DNA of 64,000 nt, taken from NCBI GenBank assembly GCA_029066805.1, contig JAIEFT010000040.1, forward strand, positions 40,628-104,627. Direction: 5' to 3'. A program made the position numbers and the translations under genes. The notes beneath the pieces were generated by a model. It was not told where the DNA came from and searched no databases. It worked only from the letters and a program-made list of their open reading frames with translations. This document shows, piece after piece, positions 24,956-32,562 of this stretch. The DNA is from Clostridiales bacterium (GTDB taxonomy: Bacteria; Bacillota; Clostridia; Christensenellales; Pumilibacteraceae). Position 1 is the stretch's first letter, and each line of letters begins with the position of its first letter.

Positions 24956-25111
24956 GTGAATACGGAGAAAGGACATAATATCCGATTAGCAAGAGGACAT
25001 AGTAGCTACACAAACAAAATAAGGAGCTTTGAAGCAACTACAACAAAATTTAGTAAGTGTAGATTTATCTACGGGACAAACATTATTCGGAAACATAGAT
25101 ATTTCGAATGA
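24956..25111 (+). CDS. Possible short leader ORF (GTG start)
   Basis: 51 codons starting MNTEKGHNIRLARGHSSY behind GGGAGG. Its first residues resemble the 14-residue MERGHSIQSNKGDK encoded at 58164-58208 in the same place of the other recombinase module. The later part overlaps the 25029 gene in another frame, so only the beginning may matter. Confidence 0.3.
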   Translation: MNTEKGHNIRLARGHSSYTNKIRSFEATTTKFSKCRFIYGTNIIRKHRYFE

Positions 25112-25232
25112 AACAATAGACGCAAGCGCGACAATACTTGCAAACTTGCTGCTCGACTATGTGAGAAACAGCGGCAGTGCAACGGAATTAACGCCGAGTA
25201 AAGTATTCGGCAAAGGAGAACACAATGAATAA
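25029..25232 (+). CDS. Small protein overlapping the recombinase start
   Basis: 67 residues (TTG start, MKQLQQNLVSVDLSTGQTLF). AAGGAG precedes, but only two bases away, so the true start may be slightly downstream. Its stop overlaps the recombinase ATG (ATGAATAA), implying coupled translation. A small ORF in the same relation is found at 57981-58145 before the second recombinase. Function unknown; possibly a recombination directionality or accessory factor. Confidence 0.55.
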   Translation: MKQLQQNLVSVDLSTGQTLFGNIDISNETIDASATILANLLLDYVRNSGSATELTPSKVFGKGEHNE

Positions 25233-26913
25233 ACGAGCGGTTATATATGCGAGATTCAGTTCACACACGCAAACGGAACAATCTATAGAAGGACAGCTTC
25301 GGGAATGCTATGACTACGCCAAGCGACACGACTTACTTATAGTCGGAGAATACATAGACCGAGCATTGACGGGGACTACGGACAAGCGTCCGAACTTCCT
25401 GCAAATGATTGATGATAGCAAGAAAAAAACTTTCGATTACGTTCTTGTTTACCAACTCGATCGCTTTGCTCGTAATCGATATGACAGCGCGAATTATAAA
25501 GCGAAGTTAAAGAAAAACGAAGTGCGCGTACTTTCGGCAAAAGAAAACATAACTGAAGATGCAAGCGGCATTCTCATAGAGGGCGTACTCGAAAGTATGG
25601 CGGAATACTACTCTGCGGAGTTAAGTCAGAAAGTCCGTCGCGGTATTAGAGAGAGCTTGAGCAAAGGCTATTTTATTGGTGGGTATAAGCTATTCGGTTA
25701 TGACGTTGTGGACAAGCGGTGGACTATAAATCCTATTGAAGCGCCCATAGTGAAAGATATGTTCGAACGGTACAAGAACAGAGAGAAAGCTAAAAGCATA
25801 GTCAACCGCCTGAACGATATGGGCGTCCACAACAAAACCGGCGCGAAGTTTACAGTTAATTCTTTTGCCAAAATAATCCGAAACAGCAAGTATATGGGCG
25901 TGGTCATAAGCAACGGAACGACATATACAAATATCGTTCCTGCGATTGTGGACGAACAAACATTTACTGTTTGCAATAAGATAATGGATAACCAACGCCA
26001 CAAGCAAAAAGCTGTTCAAGGACACAGTGAATACATACTTAGCGGAAAACTGTTTTGCGGCAACTGCGGTACACTTATGACTGCCGAAGATGGAACGAGC
26101 CATACGGGAAAGGTGTACCACTACTACAAATGCTTTAACCGTAAACTCCACAAAGAACAATGCCAAAAGAACAATATTACCAAAGACAAACTAGAAGATT
26201 TGGTATTCGGCAAGACAGTTGAGTATTTATTACAACCGAACGTAATAGATAAACTCGCGCTCGCTGTTACCGAAAAGTTTAACGAAGGCTTGCAAAAGTC
26301 CGATACTCTTGCCCTGCTCGAAAAAGAACAAAAGCAAGTACAGAAAGCAATAGATGGTTTTCTTTCGGCGATTGCAGCGGGTATAGTTACTAAGTCCACG
26401 AAAGAGAAATTGCTTGAATTAGAACGACAAAGCTCAGAATTGGGAAGCAAGATTGCAGTAGAAAAAGCACGTCAAATACAGCCGCTTGATTATGAGCAAG
26501 TAAAGGCGTTCTTAACTTACTTTGCAAGAAAACAATACGAAAACGACGAAGAAAAGAACGAGTTTTTCAACTCGTTCATATACCGCGTGGTTTTATTTGA
26601 TGATAGCGTTTATATTTTCTACAACACTTCGCCAAATACACCAACAAAAGTTAAGTTAGACAAAAGCGACTTAACAGCATTACAAGAATACTGCAAAAAT
26701 AGAAAAAGCACTCAATTTGTTCCGCTTGGGTTCCAATTGGGTGCTCTTGGCGGAGAGAGGGGGATTCGAACCCCCGGTAGCTGTTACACTACGCACGCTT
26801 TCCAAGCGTGTGCCTTCAGCCGCTCAGCCATCTCTCCATTCTCCGCGCCCATAGCTTGTCGGGCGCGGTGGTTTTATTCTTGTTTGGTTTGTGGTCTTTC
26901 TACCACTTGTTGA
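25225..26913 (+). CDS. Large serine recombinase (integrase) reading into tRNA-Ser
   Basis: 562 residues. Catalytic resolvase domain ~1-150 with the nucleophile serine in IYARFSSHTQTEQSIEGQ (Ser 12 or 13) and VLVYQLDRFARNRYD; Recombinase domain ~165-260; zinc ribbon CGNCGTLMTAEDG...CFNRKLHKEQC ~275-315; coiled coil ~350-420. It performs site-specific insertion and excision. The last ~50 codons are antisense tRNA-Ser (RGIRTPGSCYTTHAFQACAF), so the natural end was replaced on integration or the ORF is extended by chance. This places the attachment site just beyond the gene, at the tRNA 3' end. Confidence 0.9.
   Translation: MNKRAVIYARFSSHTQTEQSIEGQLRECYDYAKRHDLLIVGEYIDRALTGTTDKRPNFLQMIDDSKKKTFDYVLVYQLDRFARNRYDSANYKAKLKKNEVRVLSAKENITEDASGILIEGVLESMAEYYSAELSQKVRRGIRESLSKGYFIGGYKLFGYDVVDKRWTINPIEAPIVKDMFERYKNREKAKSIVNRLNDMGVHNKTGAKFTVNSFAKIIRNSKYMGVVISNGTTYTNIVPAIVDEQTFTVCNKIMDNQRHKQKAVQGHSEYILSGKLFCGNCGTLMTAEDGTSHTGKVYHYYKCFNRKLHKEQCQKNNITKDKLEDLVFGKTVEYLLQPNVIDKLALAVTEKFNEGLQKSDTLALLEKEQKQVQKAIDGFLSAIAAGIVTKSTKEKLLELERQSSELGSKIAVEKARQIQPLDYEQVKAFLTYFARKQYENDEEKNEFFNSFIYRVVLFDDSVYIFYNTSPNTPTKVKLDKSDLTALQEYCKNRKSTQFVPLGFQLGALGGERGIRTPGSCYTTHAFQACAFSRSAISPFSAPIACRARWFYSCLVCGLSTTC
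26748..26837 (-). tRNA. tRNA-Ser (GGA anticodon)
   Basis: 90 bases including encoded CCA. Acceptor GGAGAGA/TCTCTCC with discriminator G; D-arm GGCTGAGCGGCTGAA; anticodon loop CTTGGAAAG giving anticodon GGA; class II variable arm; T-arm GGGGGTTCGAATCCCCC. No terminator is visible directly after it. The 3' flank is the recombinase gene, consistent with use as an integration site. Confidence 0.96.
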
Positions 26914-27922
26914 CGACTTTCTCGGCAAAGCCGATTTTGTCGTCGATATTGACAATCATCCCGTCGTCCAATACGACCTTGCCGTAGAACCTGCCAAACA
27001 CCTGGTGTTGATCCGTGGACAGCACACCCACGTTCATCTTGTCCTTTCTGTCTATCATAGGATAGAACGTCAGTTCAAGCCTGTTCTCGTTGTCGGTCAT
27101 CCTCCAGGGCTTGAGGTAATCTATCTTGCCCTGCGTGTACGGAATGTCGAACGTGACCTTGTCGAGCTTGTTGCCCTTGCCGTCGTAGAACACTACATTC
27201 TCGCTTTCCGTCGGCTTGCCGAACCCGTATCCCAAGTTCAGTCCGAGCGTTTTGCCGTCGTCCGTCTCGCAGGACATTGACGACCAGTACCACGTGTTCT
27301 TGTACGTCCACACGCCTCTGCCCCAGTCGAGCCCGCCGAATGCGTTCACTATCTCGTGCCGCTCGTCGCCGACCGAAAACCAGCCGTTGCACTTTAGACA
27401 ATTGATCTTGGTGTTGTAGTAGAACCTGCGTTTTTTGCCGAACGGTATCGCGACCGTGATATTATCGCCGACATGCGGCTCTACATCAATTTCGCACTTG
27501 AACGCTTTATTGCCGTCGAACTTTTTGTACTCCGCCTTTAGCGTTCTTCTACCGTCTCGGTCGATATCGAACTCGATACTCACGCCGCCATTTTTGTACT
27601 TGACGTTGCCTTCGTAGCAGCTCTGCGGCATACCGAGCTTACCCATAGAGAACAGTCCGATCTTGCTTTTTGTAATGTACTTAATGTGCTTGAAGTCGAT
27701 TACCGATACCGAAGCTAGCGACATATACGAATTGTCGGCTACCGTCAGCGCGATGGCGTAATCGCCTAAACAAATGCTGTAGTAGTCCCATTCTTTTATG
27801 CGCAGCTTGGGCTTTGCCGCACTGCGGCTGTAGGACTTGACCTGCGAAAACGCATAACCGCTTTCGTTAAGCAGCCCGTGTTTCCCAAGCAAATCGCCAT
27901 TTCCAAGCAAACCGTCGGCCAT
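26900..27922 (-). CDS. DUF2804 family protein
   Basis: 340 residues, full length. Family-typical blocks: a start with GLLGNGDLLGKHGLLNESGY, YSICLGDYAIALTVADNSYM, FGGLDWGRGVWTYKNTWYWS and LNLGYGFGKPTESENVVFYD. DUF2804 proteins have a beta-rich fold of unknown activity (sometimes likened to lipocalin/hydroxyneurosporene-synthase-like folds). It begins three bases after the rpsI stop and so is the third gene of the rplM-rpsI transcript. Its 3' end overlaps the recombinase frame by 14 bases, head to head. Confidence 0.9.
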   Translation of the reverse strand: MADGLLGNGDLLGKHGLLNESGYAFSQVKSYSRSAAKPKLRIKEWDYYSICLGDYAIALTVADNSYMSLASVSVIDFKHIKYITKSKIGLFSMGKLGMPQSCYEGNVKYKNGGVSIEFDIDRDGRRTLKAEYKKFDGNKAFKCEIDVEPHVGDNITVAIPFGKKRRFYYNTKINCLKCNGWFSVGDERHEIVNAFGGLDWGRGVWTYKNTWYWSSMSCETDDGKTLGLNLGYGFGKPTESENVVFYDGKGNKLDKVTFDIPYTQGKIDYLKPWRMTDNENRLELTFYPMIDRKDKMNVGVLSTDQHQVFGRFYGKVVLDDGMIVNIDDKIGFAEKVVNKW

Positions 27923-27925
27923 TGA

Positions 27926-28342
27926 TTAACGCTTGGAGAACTGCGGAGCTTTACGCGCTTTCTTGAGACCGTATTTTTTGCGCTCTTTCATTCTGGGATC
28001 GCGAGTCAGGAAGCCCGCCTTTTTGAGCGCGGGACGGTATGTCGCGTCCACGTTGCAAAGCGCACGGGCGATGCCGTGACGGATAGCGCCCGCCTGTCCG
28101 GTAAAGCCGCCGCCGCGCACGTTGACTATAACGTCGAACTTGCCCTGCGTATCGGTTTCCGCGAACGGCTGATTGACTATAAGCTTGAGCGTATCGAGCG
28201 GGAAATAATCGTCGAGCGAACGCTTATTGACCGTAATAGTGCCGGAGCCGCCTGCCAAAATACGCACGCGCGCAACCGCCTTTTTGCGTCTGCCCGTACC
28301 CCAGTACTGAACTTTCTTTTTTGCGGAAGATTTAGCTGCCAT
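27926..28342 (-). CDS. rpsI: 30S ribosomal protein S9
   Basis: 138 residues; the family is ~130. N-terminal [20 protein letters not shown], central [20 protein letters not shown] and the basic C-terminal tail [17 protein letters not shown], whose last residues reach the P-site tRNA in the small subunit. Sixteen bases after rplM, as in nearly all Bacillota. Start ATG behind GAGGTAAC. Confidence 0.98.
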   Translation of the reverse strand: MAAKSSAKKKVQYWGTGRRKKAVARVRILAGGSGTITVNKRSLDDYFPLDTLKLIVNQPFAETDTQGKFDVIVNVRGGGFTGQAGAIRHGIARALCNVDATYRPALKKAGFLTRDPRMKERKKYGLKKARKAPQFSKR

Positions 28343-28358
28343 AGCTTGTTACCTCTTA

Positions 28359-28844
28359 TTAGTCCTTATCTTTGTGGAGCTCGATTACGAGCGGCTTGGG
28401 CTGTTGTGCTTCATGCGTATGCTCTGCGCCTTTGAAAAGCTTGAGCTTTTTAATCATAGCACGCCCTAGCGAATTTTTGGGAAGCATGCCCTTAACTGCT
28501 TTCTGAACAGCCTTGTCCGAATTTTCCTTGAGGAAATGCGAGTACTTTTGCTGTTTGAGCCCGCCCATATATCCGGTGTGGTATGTGCGAAGCTTTTTGT
28601 TGAGCTTGTTGCCCGTGAGCACGACCTTGTCCGTATTGACAACTATAACAAAATCGCCTACGTCGGTGTTGGGCGTGTACTCGGGCTTTGTCTTGCCCTT
28701 GAGCACGGACGCTACAACGCTTGCAAGCCTGCCGAGCGGTATTCCGGCCGCGTCGACAACGTACCAGTTACGCTTGTATTCCTTGTCCCCGATCTTGTAG
28801 TCGGCGGACTTGGAATTTATCTTTTTTGCCATTAATGTTTTCAT
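28359..28844 (-). CDS. rplM: 50S ribosomal protein L13
   Basis: 161 residues from MKTLMAKKINSKS. Core family blocks: RNWYVVDAAGIPLGRLASVV, NTDVGDFVIVVNTDKVVLTG, YHTGYMGGLKQQKYSHFLKE, GMLPKNSLGRAMIKKLKLFK. L13 binds 23S rRNA early in assembly. The N-terminus has about a dozen extra residues (SKSADYKIGDKEYK) and the C-terminus a longer tail than the usual ~145. I chose this ATG because GAGG lies nine bases upstream; the in-frame ATG at 28853 has none. Strong consensus promoter at 28985-29013. Confidence 0.97.
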   Translation of the reverse strand: MKTLMAKKINSKSADYKIGDKEYKRNWYVVDAAGIPLGRLASVVASVLKGKTKPEYTPNTDVGDFVIVVNTDKVVLTGNKLNKKLRTYHTGYMGGLKQQKYSHFLKENSDKAVQKAVKGMLPKNSLGRAMIKKLKLFKGAEHTHEAQQPKPLVIELHKDKD

Positions 28845-28853
28845 CGAAAACAA

Positions 28854-29013
28854 CCTCGTAAAAAATTTTTAAATGAACATTTACGTTCAACAAGCGCAAA
28901 CGTTTCACGCCGCCGCGCTCTACTGCGCTTAAGTTCGGTTCGCCGGGGCAGGTCAGAGCCGCCATTCCACGCAGTGCAATGTATATTATAAAGGATAAAA
29001 AGGTAAATGTCAA
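28854..29013 (-). promoter_or_regulatory. rplM-rpsI promoter and leader
   Basis: Perfect consensus: TTGACA (29008-29013), 17-base spacer, TATAAT (28985-28990). The leader of ~125 bases is GC-rich with self-complementary pieces (GCGCAGTAGAGCGCGGCGGCG) and could be a ribosomal-protein autoregulatory leader of the L13 type, but I cannot fold it reliably by eye. Confidence 0.7.
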
Positions 29014-29240
29014 CTGTTTTACGGGTGTTCGACACACAATAGATACACTTGGCAGCGGGCTGTTTTTGACCATATCTGCGCTAAGCTCGCTTGCAGTAAG
29101 AATCGACTTAATGCGGCATTAGCCGCCCGATTCTTCATTCTGCATTCTTGAATTCTTAATTAATTTTGCATATGTCAAAAAATTCCACAAATTCCTACAA
29201 AAAGACATAAAATGCCTACAGCGAAACGGCGTATAAAATG

Positions 29241-29269
29241 TTGATTATTGTCGGTTAAACAATTATAAT
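29241..29269 (+). promoter_or_regulatory. Promoter giving a leaderless mRNA for the Spo0A-C-like gene
   Basis: TTGATT (29241-29246), 17-base spacer, TATAAT (29264-29269), then six bases to ATG 29276. No ribosome binding site is present. Confidence 0.7.
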
Positions 29270-29275
29270 ATAATC

Positions 29276-29662
29276 ATGGAAAACAACAGCAGACTATCCG
29301 AATATTTGACGGCACTTGCCGACCCCTCCTTTAGGCTGACCGCCGAAAAACTCACCATGAAGTGCGGCGTGCGCGCCGACCTTAAGGGCAGCAAGGGGCT
29401 TGCGGACGCCATAATACTATACGGCACAGAGCTGTGTACCGGCTTTTGCGAAATCTACCGCATTATCGGCGAGGTACGCGGACTCAAATCCAAATCGGTC
29501 ATGCGCGAAATCTCGTACGCAATATCTCAGGCATTCGGCATAGCCGAACGGTTATCCAATCTTGTAGGCGTTACCCTTTCGAACAACGACATTCACAGCG
29601 GGCTTGTTATCGCCTATCTCGGCAGAATCTTTCGGCATCCCGACCTCGCGCTGTATGCTTAA
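29276..29662 (+). CDS. Free-standing Spo0A C-terminal-domain-like protein
   Basis: 128 residues. The region ~22-100 (EKLTMKCGVRADLKGSKGLA, then DAIILYGTELC, then SVMREISYAISQAFGIAERL) follows the pattern of the Spo0A DNA-binding domain (IGVPAHxKGxxYLREAI ... VERAIRHAIE). No receiver domain is attached. Such stand-alone proteins occur in several Clostridia and are presumed DNA-binding regulators. The recognition helix is diverged, so its target need not be a 0A box. Transcribed alone, apparently leaderless. Confidence 0.7.
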   Translation: MENNSRLSEYLTALADPSFRLTAEKLTMKCGVRADLKGSKGLADAIILYGTELCTGFCEIYRIIGEVRGLKSKSVMREISYAISQAFGIAERLSNLVGVTLSNNDIHSGLVIAYLGRIFRHPDLALYA

Positions 29663-29667
29663 TAAAT

Positions 29668-29749
29668 TCAGAATTAATAATTAAGAATGCAGAATGAAAA
29701 ATAAGGATGAGATGCTTCACTGCGTTCAGAATGACAAAAATTAATCCTT
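29668..29749. repeat. Dispersed intergenic repeat (AGAATGCAGAATG / TCACTGCGTTCAGAATGACA)
   Basis: Contains AAGAATGCAGAATGAAAAA followed by GATGAGATGCTTCACTGCG and TTCAGAATGACAAAA. Related words occur at 29135-29162, 33921-33937, 34003-34130, 49161-49317 and 56204-56237, always outside genes. The rest of 29663-29785 is AT-rich without genes. Confidence 0.6.
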
Positions 29750-29785
29750 TTACATATTCATTCTTCACTATTACTTATTCACTAA

Positions 29786-29947
29786 ATAGTCGTTACACAT
29801 AAGTGACGCGGTAAGATTGCGTAGGTAATTTGTTCCGTGAGCAGGACGTGTGCCGTGTTCGTAGCAGCGCTACGGGCGCGGTGCACGGACGAACTCACAG
29901 GGCAAATTGGTAGCAAGATACCGCACGAACTTATGCGCAACGACTAT
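29786..29947. ncRNA. 162-bp near-complete hairpin of unknown role
   Basis: The two ends pair (ATAGTCGTT at 29786-29794 with AACGACTAT at 29939-29947), and pairing continues inward with small loops: CATAAGT/ACTTATG, GCGGTA/TACCGC, AATTTG/CAAATT, GTGAG/CTCAC, then about 17 pairs around the tip at GTAGCAGCGCTAC. On the plus strand the inner arm is kept by several G-U pairs. It has no coding content. Could be a small structured RNA (6S-like shape) or a palindromic repeat. Confidence 0.4.
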
Positions 29948-29952
29948 AAACA

Positions 29953-29987
29953 ACAAACGCGCCCGTCTAACCGACAGGCGCGTTTGT
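29953..29987 (-). terminator. Hairpin after the purine permease gene
   Basis: ACAAACGCGC paired with GCGCGTTTGT flanking GTCTAACCGAC; on the minus strand followed by TGTTTAT. Forty bases after the stop at 30031. The T-run is weak. Confidence 0.6.
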
Positions 29988-30030
29988 GAGTTAAGATTGT
30001 CGAGTATTGCTACTCGAAGGGGGAGGCTTT

Positions 30031-31635
30031 TTACACTTGCGCAGGCAAGAAGAAGTAAAGCAGGAAGAATATCGTTATAATGCCCAAAACGACGGATATG
30101 TTCCATACGGGCTTAACTGCGGCTTCCGCATTCTTCTTTTTGACAACCGCGTACTTGATAGCATCGACTGCGTAGCAAATCATGTTGATGATGACGTACG
30201 AAATCATGCCGATACCAATACCGTCTGTAATGGAATATCCAAGCGGCATAATGATTATCGTAAGGAATGCAGGAACTGCGACGCGAAGGTCGGAGAAGTC
30301 TATATTCTTTACTTGACTCATCATCAAAACGCCTACGTAGATAAGCGCGCCTGCAGCAGCGGCCGACGGAATAAACGCGAACAACGGCAATACAAATATA
30401 GAAAGCAAAAACAATATGGATGTAGTAAGCGCAGTCATGCCTGTTCTGCCGCCTGCGGCAACGCCCGTGCCGGACTCGACAAATGTCGTAACCGTGGAAG
30501 TGCCGAGCATAGCGCCGGCGCAGGTAGCGACAGCGTCCGACATCATTATCTTATTGAAGTTGATAGGCTTGCCGTTTTCGTCAAGCAAGTTGGCTTTGGA
30601 GCAGCAACCGAGTACAGTGCCCATCGTATCGAACATATCGATCATGCAGAACGACAGTATGGTAACAATGCAGAACAAAGGCGTTGCGCCGTTAAAGTCA
30701 AGACCGTGGAATGTAGCAAAGAACGAGCCGCCATTGTTGGTGTCCATGGAGAAGAAGTTTTTAAAGTTCTCCCAGAACTTCCAAGTGATTGCACCGGTAT
30801 CGCCTTTGAGTGTATCAAAGAATACCACTACGCCATCGCCAAAGCACATAGCTACTAAAGTGGCGATGAGTATGCCGATAATAACCGCACCCTTTACTTT
30901 GAAGTGCGCAAGGATACCGATAGAGAACAGCGAAATAAGCGCGACAATTGCGGTCTTGGTTTGAAGAGTCCAATTGGTAAAGCTGACAAGGTCTACCTGT
31001 GTATAAGGATTATCTACGATTATACCGGCATTTTGGAAACCTATATATGCAATAAACAAGCCGATACCTACTGGTATTGCAACGCGAAGTCCGGCGGGTA
31101 TTGACTCGAAAATCTTTTCGCGAATGCCGATAAGCTTGCCTGTCTTCTTGTCTCTGCCGCACGGAACAACGGTAAGGATAAGGAAGATAATACCGCTTAT
31201 AAGAACTAAAAGCATTGCCGCACCGAAAGAAACTTTGCCTGACGCCATTGTCCCAAATCCGATAATACCGCCGAGCGCCGAGTTAAGACCCATACCTGGC
31301 GCTTGCGCAAGCGGCATTTTTGCGAACAACGCCATGAGAAGCGTGCCGATAAGCGCACCGAGTGCCGTGGCAATAAATACCGACGGCCACAACGGATTAG
31401 CCATGTTAAAGCTAAGAATCTGATTGGGATTAACCGTAAGTATATACACCATTGCAAGGAATGTGGTTATACCCGCAAAGATTTCCGTGGATAGCGACGA
31501 CTTGTTCTTTCTGATGCCGAAGAACTTGTCGAGCTTGCCCGCAAATCCCTTGTACGGAGTAGGTGCGGCGGCAGTGCCGTCGGGTTGTGCAACGGGCTGT
31601 TCGTCCGTTGCAACAGTCATGTCTTCTGTTTCCAT
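30031..31635 (-). CDS. NCS2-family (AzgA-type) purine permease
   Basis: 534 residues. The AzgA/GhxP group is seen from FFGIRKNKSSLSTEIFAGIT and TFLAMVYILTVNPNQILSF at the start of the membrane part, then AQAPGMGLNSALGGIIGFGT (short helix with substrate-binding residues) and CAGAMLGTSTVTTFVESGTG (second re-entrant motif), with ~12 hydrophobic segments. It imports hypoxanthine/guanine/adenine with protons. The extra N-terminal ~30 residues are Pro/Ala/Thr-rich. It lies 155 bases downstream of hpt on the same strand: import plus salvage of purines. Confidence 0.92.
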   Translation of the reverse strand: METEDMTVATDEQPVAQPDGTAAAPTPYKGFAGKLDKFFGIRKNKSSLSTEIFAGITTFLAMVYILTVNPNQILSFNMANPLWPSVFIATALGALIGTLLMALFAKMPLAQAPGMGLNSALGGIIGFGTMASGKVSFGAAMLLVLISGIIFLILTVVPCGRDKKTGKLIGIREKIFESIPAGLRVAIPVGIGLFIAYIGFQNAGIIVDNPYTQVDLVSFTNWTLQTKTAIVALISLFSIGILAHFKVKGAVIIGILIATLVAMCFGDGVVVFFDTLKGDTGAITWKFWENFKNFFSMDTNNGGSFFATFHGLDFNGATPLFCIVTILSFCMIDMFDTMGTVLGCCSKANLLDENGKPINFNKIMMSDAVATCAGAMLGTSTVTTFVESGTGVAAGGRTGMTALTTSILFLLSIFVLPLFAFIPSAAAAGALIYVGVLMMSQVKNIDFSDLRVAVPAFLTIIIMPLGYSITDGIGIGMISYVIINMICYAVDAIKYAVVKKKNAEAAVKPVWNISVVLGIITIFFLLYFFLPAQV

Positions 31636-31702
31636 TAGACTCTCCTTTTGTTTTTTATTTAACCGATCGCTCGGTCAGTGACGAAATTAATTAAGAAATA
31701 AG

Positions 31703-31760
31703 GTCGCCCCTCATCCGTCGCTCGTTCCTCGCGCCACCTTCCACCACGGGGAAGGCTGTA
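31703..31760. repeat. Dispersed intergenic repeat (CCCTCATCCGTC...GGGGAAGGC)
   Basis: CGCCCCTCATCCGTCGC and CACCTTCCACCACGGGGAAG surround an interrupted inverted repeat. The CTTTCCCCCTCGCGGGAAGG stretch at 49106-49130 and the one at 56157-56173 look related. It occupies most of the gap between hpt and the permease. Confidence 0.5.
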
Positions 31761-31789
31761 ATGACAAAAAACGAATATAAAAACGCGGT

Positions 31790-32335
31790 TTACTTTTCGT
31801 AAATCTCGCGTTTGAGTATACCTACATACGGCAGGTTGCGGTATTGTTGTGCGTAGTCGAGCCCGTAGCCGACAATAAACTCGTCGCCTATCTCGAAGCA
31901 AGCGTAGTCCGCCTTAATATCCACCTTGCGGCGTGCGGGTTTGTCAAACAACGCAACGGTGGTAAACGAAGCCGCGCCTCTACCCGACATAAGCTCTTTC
32001 ATGCGCTGTAAGGTGTAGCCCGAGTCCACGATATCCTCGACCAAAACCACATGCCTATCCTTTACATTCGCCGCAAGATCCATGACAATTTTGGGCATGC
32101 CCGAGCTTTCCGAACCCGCGCCGTAAGACGACACCGTCATAAAGTCCATCTGCACGGGCGTTTCCATAGCGCGAACAAGGTCGCAAAAAAACATTACGCT
32201 GCCTTTAAGCACGCTGATAAAAAGCGGGTTTTTGCCCTCGTACCGCTTGTCCAACCATACGGCGGCGGCGGCGACTTTCTCTTTGATTTGCGCTTCGGTA
32301 AGTACGATGCTTTGGATATCCTTATTCATACTCAT
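31790..32335 (-). CDS. hpt: Hypoxanthine phosphoribosyltransferase
   Basis: 181 residues, standard length. PRPP-binding loop HVVLVEDIVDSGYTL, upstream FISVLKGSVMFFCDLVRAME and the flexible-loop segment DFMTVSSYGAGSESSG; purine contact FEIGDEFIVGYGLDYAQQYR. It converts hypoxanthine or guanine plus PRPP to IMP or GMP in the cytosol. Two close ATGs (32335 and 32329) are possible. It precedes the purine permease. I saw no purine riboswitch in the 230-base gap to the divergent aminopeptidase gene. Confidence 0.97.
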   Translation of the reverse strand: MSMNKDIQSIVLTEAQIKEKVAAAAVWLDKRYEGKNPLFISVLKGSVMFFCDLVRAMETPVQMDFMTVSSYGAGSESSGMPKIVMDLAANVKDRHVVLVEDIVDSGYTLQRMKELMSGRGAASFTTVALFDKPARRKVDIKADYACFEIGDEFIVGYGLDYAQQYRNLPYVGILKREIYEK

Positions 32336-32504
32336 GACTCCGTAATGCTGTTATCGTTGCAACCCGGCAACAACATACTTCAAATTATATCACAATGTGA
32401 CAAATTACGCAAATATTTGACACACGGTTTATCCGATTTTTACATGAAATTTTTTACACAAAACCGCTGCGTAAACACGTGTACAAAGTCGGTGTAAAAA
32501 ACGT

Positions 32505-32533
32505 TTGCTTTTTCGACATTAATGTTATATAAT
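32505..32533 (+). promoter_or_regulatory. Promoter of the M18 aminopeptidase gene
   Basis: TTGCTT (32505-32510), 17-base spacer, TATAAT (32528-32533), about 30 bases before ATG 32563. Confidence 0.65.
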
Positions 32534-32562
32534 TGATTAAATATATCAAGGCAGGTACGAGT

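Noticed and set aside
31636..32562. Purine riboswitch near hpt and the permease
   Set aside because: The conserved purine-aptamer core words were not found in either intergenic region.
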